From: Solirubrobacterales bacterium
Lineage (GTDB): Bacteria > Actinomycetota > Thermoleophilia > Solirubrobacterales > Solirubrobacteraceae
NCBI GenBank assembly: GCA_019240655.1
Contig: JAFAXX010000007.1
Location: forward strand, 1-47,090
DNA: 47,090 nt
Direction: 5' to 3'
Below are positions 7,608 through 15,316 of this stretch, in pieces; the first letter of the stretch is position 1; the number at the start of each line of letters is the position of its first letter. A program made the translations under genes and the position numbers. The notes under the pieces are model-generated. The model was not told the DNA's origin and made no database searches. It saw only the letters and a program-made list of their open reading frames with translations.

Positions 7608-8362
7608 CCGCGGCCCCGGGCGATCCGCGCGGCGATTGTGCCCGCACCGAAGCCGTCGTCGATCCCGACCACGGCCAGGGACGCCGCGCACGAGGTGAGC
7701 ATCGCGTTCAGCGCCGTGCGCCCGCCGTCGGCGGTGCCGTAGCCGACCGAGGTTGGCACTCCGATGACCGGAGCGGCCACGAGGCCGCCCACCACGCTGG
7801 CCAGCGCCGCGTCCATCCCGGCCACCACGACCACGCAATCGGCCCGCTCGAGGTCGGGCAGGGCGGAGGCGATCCGGTGCAGGCCGGCCACCCCGACGTC
7901 CTCGTGCACGACGACCTCGGTGCCGAGCAACTCGGCGCGCACGCGCGCCTCGTGCACGACCGCGCCGTCGGAGGTGCCGGCGGAGACGATCGTCACCACG
8001 CCGCGCGGCTCGGGCACCGCCCGGGTCAGCCACACGAGGCGTGCTCGCTCGTGCTCGTGCGCGTCCGGGGCCACCTCGCGCACCGCCCGGCGCGCGTCGG
8101 CGTCGGCGCGGGTGACCAGCACGCTCCCGGCTCCGCCCGCCACCATCGCCTCGACGATCCGGGCAGTCTCGGCCGGCGTCTTGCCCTCGGCCAGCACCGC
8201 CTCGGGCGCGCCCTGGCGGAGCTCGCGATGGACGTCGGCGCGGGCGAAGCCGAGGTTTCGAAACGGCAGCCCGGCGAACTGCTCGAGCGCCGCCGACGGC
8301 TCGACCTCGCCACGGCGCACGCCCTCGAGCAGCGCCTCGAGCTCGTCTCGAAGTCCCGGCAT
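7604..8362 (-). CDS. larB: Pyridinium-3,5-biscarboxylic acid mononucleotide synthase LarB
   Basis: The 252-aa protein carboxylates and hydrolyses nicotinic acid adenine dinucleotide, the first step to the NPN cofactor. It has the PurE-like C-terminal domain with GTSDGAVVHEA, HEDVGVAGLHRI and VVVAGMDAALASVVGGL. The ATG at 8362 gives the usual short helical N-terminus (MPGLRDELEALL). An ATG six codons upstream (8380) is an alternative. It is divergent from the CoA-ligase operon, which ends in a LarA-like gene. Confidence 0.92.
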   Translation of the reverse strand: MPGLRDELEALLEGVRRGEVEPSAALEQFAGLPFRNLGFARADVHRELRQGAPEAVLAEGKTPAETARIVEAMVAGGAGSVLVTRADADARRAVREVAPDAHEHERARLVWLTRAVPEPRGVVTIVSAGTSDGAVVHEARVRAELLGTEVVVHEDVGVAGLHRIASALPDLERADCVVVVAGMDAALASVVGGLVAAPVIGVPTSVGYGTADGGRTALNAMLTSCAASLAVVGIDDGFGAGTIAARIARGRG

Positions 8363-8380
8363 CCCGGAGAGGGTACGCAT

Positions 8381-8417
8381 GGGGCGCCGTCGCGGGCGCG
8401 AGCATAGAATGCCGCCG
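8381..8417. promoter_or_regulatory. Overlapping divergent promoter between larB and the CoA-ligase operon
   Basis: TAGAAT (8405-8410) lies 7 nt before the ligase ATG at 8418, the distance expected of a leaderless start. On the other strand TATGCT (8406-8401) faces larB. The two boxes overlap, so the divergent transcripts could share control or compete. This is read from sequence only. Confidence 0.4.
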
Positions 8418-9986
8418 ATGGTTCTGGGCCGCGCGTTGAGCTGGACCGCCGAGCGATACCCGGAGCACACGGCCGTGGCCGGCGAGCGCCCGCTCACCTA
8501 CCGCGAGTGGGACCGGCGCACCAACCGCCTGGCCCGGGCGCTCGCGGAGCTCGGCGTGCGGCGCGGCGGGCGGGTGGCGATCGTCGCCGGCAACGGCGAG
8601 CCGCTGTCCAGCACGCACCTGGCGGCCAACAAGCTCGGCGCCGCGTCGGTCCCTCTCAACGTGCGCTACGCCGCCGACGAGCTGGCCTACTGCCTGAAGG
8701 ACGCCGAGCCGGCGGTGCTGCTGAGCGACGACTCCAGCGCCGATCTCGTCACCCGGGCGCTCGCGCAGCTCGAGGGCCCCGCGCCGGTGATCGTGCACGC
8801 CGGCGAGAACCCGCCCGAGGGCTGCCGGCATGGGCTCGAGCGGCTGATCGAGGCGGCCTCCGACGGAGCGCTGGACGTTCCCGTCGGGCCCGACGACATC
8901 AGCGTGATGCTGTACACGGCCGGTACCACCGGCCGGCCCAAGGGCGTCCCGCGCCGCCAGCACGCCGAGGTCTCGGCCGGACTGGCGCACACGATCCAGG
9001 CCAGATACGGGTTCGGCGAGGCGACCCTGTGCGCGATGCCCATGTACCACACGATGGGCCTGCGCTCGCTCGTCTCGATGGTGCTGGTCGGCGGCAAGCT
9101 AGCGTTCCTGCCCGCGTTCGCCGCCGGGCCCGCGCTCGAGGCGATCGCGCGGGAGCGGCTCACCGCGCTTTACCTGGTGCCCACCGCGTACTGGTCGCTG
9201 CTCCAGCAGGCGGGGGTGGAGCAGGCGTGCGCGAGCGTCTCGAAGCTGGCCTACGCCGGCGCGGCGATGACCGCCAACCTGACCGGCAAGCTGGCCGAGG
9301 CGGTTCGCCCCGAGGTATTCATCAACCACTACGGATCGACCGAGGTGTACACGTTCAGCGTCGAGGCCGACGCGGCGGCGCGACCGGGAAGCGCGGGCCG
9401 CCCCGGGCTGTTCACGCGCTTGCGCCTGGTCGAGCCGGATCCGGGGCGGCGGGTGGGCCCCGGCGAGGAGGTCGCCGCCGGCGAGACCGGCGAGATCATC
9501 GCCTCGCTCACCTCCGACGAGGCGTTTGCGGGCTACTGGCAGCGGCCCGACGCCAACGAGCGCGCGCTCCGGGACGGCTGGTACTTCACCGGCGACCTCG
9601 GCGAGGTGGACGAGGAGGGCAACCTGCACGTGTCCGGGCGTGTCGACGACATGGTGATCAGCGGCGGAGAGAACGTCCACCCGCTCGAGGTGGAGGACGC
9701 GCTCGCGCGGTGCCCCGCCGTCGCCGAGGTGGCGGTCGCCGGGCTCCCCGACGACAAGTGGGGACAGGCGGTGACCGCGTTCGTGGTCAGCCCCGGCGAG
9801 GGCGAGCCCGCCCGGCGGGCGGAGGAGATCGCCAAGTGGACGCGGGCCGAAAGCGGCCTCGCCGCGTACAAGCGCCCGAAGCGGATCGTCGTGCTCGACG
9901 AGATCCCCAAGAGCCCGGTGGGCAAGATCCTCCGGCGCGAGCTCGTCGCCGGTGAGTACGAGCCCCGCGGCGAGGCGGCGCCGTGA
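8418..9986 (+). CDS. AMP-forming acyl/aryl-CoA ligase
   Basis: The 522-aa member of the acyl-AMP-forming family has the ATP loop YTAGTTGRPKG (residues 166-176), the YGSTE motif, the hinge YFTGDLGEVDEEG and the catalytic lysine K503 in VGKILRR. It would convert a carboxylic acid to its CoA thioester in the cytoplasm. It opens an operon with Mo-hydroxylase subunits and an enoyl-CoA hydratase, so the acid is probably the pathway substrate or an intermediate. An ATG at 8409 is in frame but sits inside the probable -10 box. The stop overlaps the next GTG. Confidence 0.9.
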   Translation: MVLGRALSWTAERYPEHTAVAGERPLTYREWDRRTNRLARALAELGVRRGGRVAIVAGNGEPLSSTHLAANKLGAASVPLNVRYAADELAYCLKDAEPAVLLSDDSSADLVTRALAQLEGPAPVIVHAGENPPEGCRHGLERLIEAASDGALDVPVGPDDISVMLYTAGTTGRPKGVPRRQHAEVSAGLAHTIQARYGFGEATLCAMPMYHTMGLRSLVSMVLVGGKLAFLPAFAAGPALEAIARERLTALYLVPTAYWSLLQQAGVEQACASVSKLAYAGAAMTANLTGKLAEAVRPEVFINHYGSTEVYTFSVEADAAARPGSAGRPGLFTRLRLVEPDPGRRVGPGEEVAAGETGEIIASLTSDEAFAGYWQRPDANERALRDGWYFTGDLGEVDEEGNLHVSGRVDDMVISGGENVHPLEVEDALARCPAVAEVAVAGLPDDKWGQAVTAFVVSPGEGEPARRAEEIAKWTRAESGLAAYKRPKRIVVLDEIPKSPVGKILRRELVAGEYEPRGEAAP

Positions 9987-12442
9987 CGGTCACCGCGCCG
10001 CCCGCGGCGCCGCAGGAGACCGCCGGCCGCCACGTCGGTGCCGCGGTCGAGCGGATCGAGGACCCGAGGTTGCTGGTCGGCCGCGGAGGTTTCATCGATG
10101 ACCTCGATCCGATCCCCGGCGCGCTGGAGGCGGCGATCGTGCGCAGCCCCCACGCGCACGCCCGCATCACCGCCTTTGACGCCGCGAGGGCGCGGCGCGC
10201 GCCCGGCGTGCGCTGCGTGATCGGGCCGGCTGAGGTCGCGCAGATGCCGCCCTTCCCGCTGACCGTCAAGACGCCGATGCCCTACCGCCCGGCCGCCACC
10301 GACCGCGTGCGCTACGTCGGCGAGCCGGTCGCGGTCGTGGTCGCCACCAGCCGGCACCTGGCCGAGGACGCCGCCGAGCTCGTCGCCGTGGAGTACGAGC
10401 CGCTGACGGCGGTGGTCGACGTGCGCGCCGCGCTGCACCCGGACGCGCCCCGGCTCCACGACGAGGCCGACGGCAACCTCGCCACCGACCGGACGATGCA
10501 GTTCGGAGAGCTCGACGGCGCGTTCGCGAACGCCGACGCGGTCGTCGAGGGCAGCTTCTCGTTCCCGCGCTACTCCTCCACCCCGATCGAGACCTACGGC
10601 GTGGTCGCCCACTGGGAGCATGACGGCGCCGGCGACCAGGTCACCGCGTGGTGCAACTTCCACGGCCCGTTCACGATGCAGCCGGTGATCGCCGGCGCGC
10701 TCGGGCTCGCGCCCGGGCAGGTGCGCCTGATCGTCCCCGAGGACATCGGGGGGTCGTTCGGGATCAAGTCGGGCGTCTACGCCTACGTGGCGCTGCTGGC
10801 GATCGCCTCGCGCCACGCCGCCGCCCCGGTGCGCTGGATCGAGGATCGGATCGAGCACCTGCTCGCCAGCTCGGCCGGCAACGACCGCGAGATGGAGTTC
10901 GCTGCCGCCGTCGACCGGGACGGTCGGGTACGCGCGCTCCGTCTCGACCTGATCGACAACGTCGGGGCCTACCTGCGACCGCCGGAGCCGGCGACGCTCT
11001 ACCGCTGCTTCGGCAACCTGACCGGCGCTTACGCGATCGACGCGGTCGCGCTGCGCTCGCGCGCCGTGGTCACGAACAAGGCGCCGACCGGGCTGAACCG
11101 CGGCTTCGGCGGCCAGCAGCTGTACTTCGGCCTCGAGCGCCTGATGGACAAGATCGCCGCCCGCGTCGGCGTCGACCCGGTGCAGCTGCGCCGGCGCAAC
11201 CTGATCGAGCGCGATGCCTTCCCCTACTCGACGCCGACCGGAGGGCAATACGACTCGGGCGACTATGAGGCGGTCCTCGACCTGGCGGTGGCGCGCTCGG
11301 GCTATGAGGAGCTCTGCCGGCGCCGCGACGAAGGACGCCGCGACGGCCGCCTGCGCGGCGTCGGGATCGCCACGATCGTCGACCCCTCGGGGACCAACCT
11401 CGGCTACGTGAGCATCGCCACCCCGCCGGAGCGGCGCGTGCGCGGGCGCGAGAAGTCAGGCTCGACCGAGCACGTCCGCGTGTCGGTCGACGCCGGCGGC
11501 GAGGTCACCGTGATCCTCGGCTCGACGCCGCAGGGACAGGGTCACCGGACCGTGGCCCGGCAGGTGGTCGCCGATCGCCTCGGGATCGACGTTGAGCACG
11601 TGCACGCGCGGGTCGAGATGGACACCGCCACGACGCCGTGGACGGTCTCCTCGGGCAGCTACTCGAGCCGCTTCGCCCCGCTGACCACGAGCGCCGCGAT
11701 CGCCGCGGCCGACCGGGTCGCCGAGGTGCTCCGCCGGGCGGCCGCCGTGTTGCTCGAGTGCGAGGCCGGCGAGCTCGAGCTGGCCGGCGGCCAGATTCGG
11801 GTGGCCGCCGAGCCCGAGCGGGCGGTGCTCTTCCGCCATGCGGCTGGGCTCGTGCACTGGGACCCGGGGATGCTGGACGGCGAGGCGCTGCTCTACGCCG
11901 ACGCGGCGTACACGCCGCCCCAGTCCCGCCACGCGACGACCAACGACGAGATCAACTCCTCGCTCTGCTACGGCTTCGTGGCCGACGTGGTGGCGGTGGA
12001 GGTCGACCCCGAGACGCTCGAGGTCCGCGTCGAGGCGGTCACGTCGGTGCATGACTGCGGGACGGTCCTCAACCCGCTGCTCGTCGAGGGCCAGACCAGC
12101 GGGTCGATCGCCCACGGGCTGGGGGGCGCCACGCTCGAGGAGCTGCGGTACGGGCCGGACGGGCAGATGGTGGCCGCGTCGTTCATGGACTATCTCTGCC
12201 CGACGGCGGCCGAGCTCGGGTTCGAGGTCGCCTTCGACCACGTGGTCACCCCATCGCCGCACACGCCGCTCGGCGCCAAGGGAGCCGCGGAGGGGAGCAC
12301 GATGAGCATCCCGGTCGCGCTCGCCAACGCGGTCAGCGACGCGCTCGCGCCCCTGGGCGTCGAGATCGACCGGTTGCCGGTGCACGGCACCGTGATTCAC
12401 GAGCTGCTGGCCAACCGACAGAAAGGATCCGAATGGCGCTGA
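9983..12442 (+). CDS. Molybdenum hydroxylase large subunit (full length)
   Basis: The 819-aa Mo-cofactor subunit is of the xanthine dehydrogenase/CoxL family in one chain. Visible motifs are GGSFGIK (residues 256-262), RGFGG (373-377), TPQGQGH, and GAKGAAE with catalytic glutamate E770. It lacks the AYxCSFR loop of form I CO dehydrogenase, so CO oxidation is unlikely. The GTG at 9983 overlaps the ligase TGA, and its own end overlaps the enoyl-CoA hydratase start by 10 bp. The FAD and 2Fe-2S partners follow in the same operon. The substrate may be a CoA ester or a free aromatic or heterocyclic acid (inference). Confidence 0.92.
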   Translation: MTVTAPPAAPQETAGRHVGAAVERIEDPRLLVGRGGFIDDLDPIPGALEAAIVRSPHAHARITAFDAARARRAPGVRCVIGPAEVAQMPPFPLTVKTPMPYRPAATDRVRYVGEPVAVVVATSRHLAEDAAELVAVEYEPLTAVVDVRAALHPDAPRLHDEADGNLATDRTMQFGELDGAFANADAVVEGSFSFPRYSSTPIETYGVVAHWEHDGAGDQVTAWCNFHGPFTMQPVIAGALGLAPGQVRLIVPEDIGGSFGIKSGVYAYVALLAIASRHAAAPVRWIEDRIEHLLASSAGNDREMEFAAAVDRDGRVRALRLDLIDNVGAYLRPPEPATLYRCFGNLTGAYAIDAVALRSRAVVTNKAPTGLNRGFGGQQLYFGLERLMDKIAARVGVDPVQLRRRNLIERDAFPYSTPTGGQYDSGDYEAVLDLAVARSGYEELCRRRDEGRRDGRLRGVGIATIVDPSGTNLGYVSIATPPERRVRGREKSGSTEHVRVSVDAGGEVTVILGSTPQGQGHRTVARQVVADRLGIDVEHVHARVEMDTATTPWTVSSGSYSSRFAPLTTSAAIAAADRVAEVLRRAAAVLLECEAGELELAGGQIRVAAEPERAVLFRHAAGLVHWDPGMLDGEALLYADAAYTPPQSRHATTNDEINSSLCYGFVADVVAVEVDPETLEVRVEAVTSVHDCGTVLNPLLVEGQTSGSIAHGLGGATLEELRYGPDGQMVAASFMDYLCPTAAELGFEVAFDHVVTPSPHTPLGAKGAAEGSTMSIPVALANAVSDALAPLGVEIDRLPVHGTVIHELLANRQKGSEWR

Positions 12443-13215
12443 CCGGTGGAGAGTTCCGGCTGGAGCGAGAGCACGACGGACGCGTGGCCGTGCTTACCCT
12501 CTCGCGGCCCGACCGGATGAACGCGATCACCTGGGAGATGCGCGGCCAGATGCTCGAACGCTTCCGCGAGATCGACGCCGACGAGCAGATCCGCGTCGTC
12601 GTGATTCGCCAGGAGGGCGAGCAGTTCAGCCCCGGCGGGGACATCCCCGGGTTCATGGAGGTGGAGCCGCACGAGTTCATCGACCTCGGCCACAACCTGA
12701 CCGCGCCGGCGCGCAGCCCCAAGCCGGTGATCGTGGCGATCGACGGCTACTGCTTCGGCGCCGGGCTCGAGCTCTCGATGTCGTGTGACATCCGCGTGGC
12801 CACCCGCCGCTCGCAGTTCGGCCAGCCCGAGATCCGGCTGGGGATGATCCCCGGCAGCGGCGGCAGCCAGCGACTCGTCCGCTACATCGGCCGCTCGCGG
12901 GCCAAGTACTACATCATGACCGGCGAGCGCTTCTCGGCCGAGGAGGCCCACGCGTGGGGATTGCTCGCCTCGATCGTCGAGGACCGCGAGGGTCTCGAGG
13001 CCGAGGTCAGGCGGATCGTCGAGACGCTGCTCGGCCATTCGCCGCTGGCGCTGCGCATGGCCAAGGAGGTGATCGACGCCGGCGCCGACGGGCCGCTGCA
13101 GACCGGCATCGAGCTCGAGCGCAAGGCGTACTCGCTGCTGCGGGCCACGCACGACTTCGCCGAGGGCGTCGACGCCTTCGTCAACAAGCGAAAGCCCGAG
13201 TTCACCGGCTCGTGA
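12433..13215 (+). CDS. Enoyl-CoA hydratase/isomerase family protein
   Basis: The 260-aa crotonase-fold protein has the oxyanion-hole segment FSPGGDIPGF (residues 65-74). Both glutamates of classic hydratases are present, E113 in GAGLELSMSCDI and E133 in FGQPEIRLGMIPGSGG, with the usual 20-residue spacing. Water addition to an enoyl-CoA is therefore plausible. It lies between the Mo and FAD subunit genes, which ties CoA-ester chemistry to the hydroxylase. AAAGGA precedes the ATG, which overlaps the end of the Mo subunit gene. Confidence 0.9.
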   Translation: MALTGGEFRLEREHDGRVAVLTLSRPDRMNAITWEMRGQMLERFREIDADEQIRVVVIRQEGEQFSPGGDIPGFMEVEPHEFIDLGHNLTAPARSPKPVIVAIDGYCFGAGLELSMSCDIRVATRRSQFGQPEIRLGMIPGSGGSQRLVRYIGRSRAKYYIMTGERFSAEEAHAWGLLASIVEDREGLEAEVRRIVETLLGHSPLALRMAKEVIDAGADGPLQTGIELERKAYSLLRATHDFAEGVDAFVNKRKPEFTGS

Positions 13216-13219
13216 TCCC

Positions 13220-14068
13220 GTGAAGGCAGCGCCGTTTCGCTACGAGCGCCCGCTCGAGCTGGTCAGCGCGCTGACGCTGGTCCGAGACCCCGAGGCCAAG
13301 GCGCTCGCCGGCGGCCAGAGCCTCGTGCCGGTGATGGCGATGCGGCTCGCCCGGCCTCAGGTCCTCGTCGACCTGGCGCGCATCGGCGAGCTCGAGGGGA
13401 TCGAGCGGCGGGACGGCGAGCTGGTGACCGGCGCGATGGTCCGCCAGCGCACGCTCGAGCGATTTGCAGGGCTCGAGCACGAGCTCCCGCTGGTGGCCGC
13501 GGCGCTGCCGTACGTGGGACACCGCGAGGTGCGAAACCGCGGCACCGTCGGCGGCAGCATCGCCCACGCCGACCCCTCGGCCGAGCTGGCGCTGGTCGCC
13601 GCCACGCTACGGGCCCGGATCGAGGCGCGCAGCCTCGAGCGCGGGCGGGAGATCTCAGCCGCGGAGTTCGTCCGGGGTCCGTTCCAGACCGCGCTCGAGC
13701 CCGGCGAGCTCGTGACCGCGGTGCGCTGGCCGACGGCCGGGCCGGAGGACCGCTTCGCGTTCGCCGAGGTGGCCCGCCGCCACGGGGACTTCGCGCTGTG
13801 CGGGGTCGCGGTCCACCTACGCCGGGGGCAGGGACGGGTCGCGCTGGCCCGGGTCGGGCTGCTCGGCGTCGCGGCGGTGCCGGTGGTGCACGAGGTCGCC
13901 GAACAGCTCGACGGCGCGGCGGATCCCGCGGCGGTGGCGGCCGATGTCGCCGGGCAGCTCGAGCCGGCCGGGGACATGCACGCGAGCGCCGGCTACCGGC
14001 GGCGCCTGGCGCGCGTGCTCGTCGAGCGCTGCCTGCGCCAGGCCCTCGGAGGGCCGAGCGGTGGCTGA
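13220..14068 (+). CDS. Molybdenum hydroxylase FAD-binding (medium) subunit, second set
   Basis: The 282-aa CoxM-family subunit has FAD motifs AGGQS (residues 30-34) and TVGGSIAHADP (109-119), both closer to consensus than in the first set. It has the usual length. It starts with GTG 4 nt after the hydratase stop and overlaps the 2Fe-2S gene by 8 bp. It would carry electrons from the second Mo-hydroxylase to an unknown acceptor. Confidence 0.92.
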   Translation: MKAAPFRYERPLELVSALTLVRDPEAKALAGGQSLVPVMAMRLARPQVLVDLARIGELEGIERRDGELVTGAMVRQRTLERFAGLEHELPLVAAALPYVGHREVRNRGTVGGSIAHADPSAELALVAATLRARIEARSLERGREISAAEFVRGPFQTALEPGELVTAVRWPTAGPEDRFAFAEVARRHGDFALCGVAVHLRRGQGRVALARVGLLGVAAVPVVHEVAEQLDGAADPAAVAADVAGQLEPAGDMHASAGYRRRLARVLVERCLRQALGGPSGG

Positions 14069-15266
14069 GGTCAGGCTCACGGTCAACGGAACCGACGTGG
14101 CCCTCGAGGTCGAGCCGCGGCTCACGCTGGTTGACGCTCTCCGCCATCGCCTCGGCCTCACCGGGACCCACGTCGGGTGCGAGCACGGCGTATGCGGCGC
14201 CTGCACCGTGCTGCTCGACGGCGCCGCGGTGCGCTCGTGCCTGATGTTCTGCGTGCAGGCGCAGGGCCACGAGGTGACCACCGTGGAAGCGCTCGGGGAG
14301 GTCGACGACCTCCATCCGCTGCAGGCCGCCTTCCGCCGCCACCACGGGCTGCAGTGCGGGTTCTGCACCCCCGGTTTCCTGATGAGCGCCTACGAGCTCC
14401 TGCGCGAGGGCGCCGACGGGGGGCTCGGCGATGACCGGCTGCGGGAGGAGCTCTCCGGTGTGCTCTGCCGCTGCACCGGCTATGCCGGCATCGTCGAGGC
14501 AGTGCAGGAAGTGGCCCGCGAGTATCCGGACGGACTCCCCGCGCCGAAGGCACTCGGCCGGCCGATCACCGTGCGCCGGTCCGTGCCCCCGCCCGGGGAG
14601 GAGCAGGCCTTGGCGGCGGCGAGCGCGGCCGCCGCCGCGCGGGGACAGGCGGCCGGCGCGCAGACGCACGTCCAGGTCGCCGTGCCCGAGGGCGAGCCGA
14701 ACGAGACGGTCGCGGTGACCACGGCGATCTCGCCCTCGCCGGTGCAGACGTGGGAGCTGATGGCCGACTTCATGCGCCTCACCCGCTGCATGCCCGGCGT
14801 CGAGCTCAACACCGACCACGGCGAGGACACGTATTCGGGGCGCGTCGGCGTCCACCTGGGGCCGATGCGGCTGAGCTTCCAGGGCGCCGCGCGGGTGCTC
14901 GAGCGCGACGGCGAGCGCCGCCGCCTGCGGGCCGTCGCCTCCGGACGCGACGCCTCGGGCAGCGGCGTGCAGGCCGACGTGACGGTGAGCGCCGACCCCG
15001 GGGGCGGCGGCACGGGGACCGCGCTGCGCGCCGAGGCCAAGCTCTACCTGAGCGGCCGCGCCGCCCAGTTCGGCCGCTCGCTGGCCGGGGACGTCAGCCG
15101 CGGCCTGTTCACCGAGTTCGGCGCCTGCGTCGAGCGGACGCTGACCACCGGCGAGGCGGTGACGCCGCGCCGGCTTTCGGGCGCCGCGGTGGCGTGGCGC
15201 CTAGTCCGCGCGCGCGCCGGAGCGCTCTGGCGGCGCGTGCGCGGCCCGGAGGGCGACGCGCCGTGA
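14061..15266 (+). CDS. 2Fe-2S subunit fused to a CoxG/SRPBCC domain
   Basis: The 401-aa product has two parts. Residues 1-160 form a CoxS-type subunit with cluster ligands C40, C45, C48, C60 and C99, C102, C136, C138. After a Pro/Ala-rich linker (about 165-215), residues 216-365 resemble CoxG of the SRPBCC fold (ISPSPVQTWELMADF, MPGVELN, KLYLSGRAAQFGRSL). A basic C-terminal tail rich in Trp and Arg follows. CoxG is usually a separate membrane-anchoring or maturation protein for CO dehydrogenase-type enzymes. Fusion would tether the hydroxylase directly. The GTG at 14061 overlaps the FAD gene. Confidence 0.9.
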   Translation: MAEVRLTVNGTDVALEVEPRLTLVDALRHRLGLTGTHVGCEHGVCGACTVLLDGAAVRSCLMFCVQAQGHEVTTVEALGEVDDLHPLQAAFRRHHGLQCGFCTPGFLMSAYELLREGADGGLGDDRLREELSGVLCRCTGYAGIVEAVQEVAREYPDGLPAPKALGRPITVRRSVPPPGEEQALAAASAAAAARGQAAGAQTHVQVAVPEGEPNETVAVTTAISPSPVQTWELMADFMRLTRCMPGVELNTDHGEDTYSGRVGVHLGPMRLSFQGAARVLERDGERRRLRAVASGRDASGSGVQADVTVSADPGGGGTGTALRAEAKLYLSGRAAQFGRSLAGDVSRGLFTEFGACVERTLTTGEAVTPRRLSGAAVAWRLVRARAGALWRRVRGPEGDAP

Positions 15267-15285
15267 GCTGCCCGCCCTCCGGTGT

Positions 15286-15291
15286 TACCGT
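15286..15291 (+). promoter_or_regulatory. Possible -10 box before the LarA-like gene
   Basis: TACCGT sits in the 50-bp gap between the 2Fe-2S/CoxG gene and the LarA-like ATG, about 25 bp before that start. It may give the last gene a promoter of its own. A good GGAGGAGAG ribosome binding site follows at 15309-15315. Confidence 0.25.
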
Positions 15292-15316
15292 CTAGCCACC
15301 CGGCCCTGGAGGAGAG

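Noticed and set aside
7608-9050. N-terminal extension of larC for about 480 codons
   Set aside because: It runs through larB and antisense to the CoA ligase. LarC homology begins at the GTG at 7607, which overlaps the larB stop.
9983-12442. Form I CO dehydrogenase large subunit
   Set aside because: The AYxCSFR active-site loop is absent, and the operon contains a CoA ligase and hydratase, so CO oxidation is not supported.
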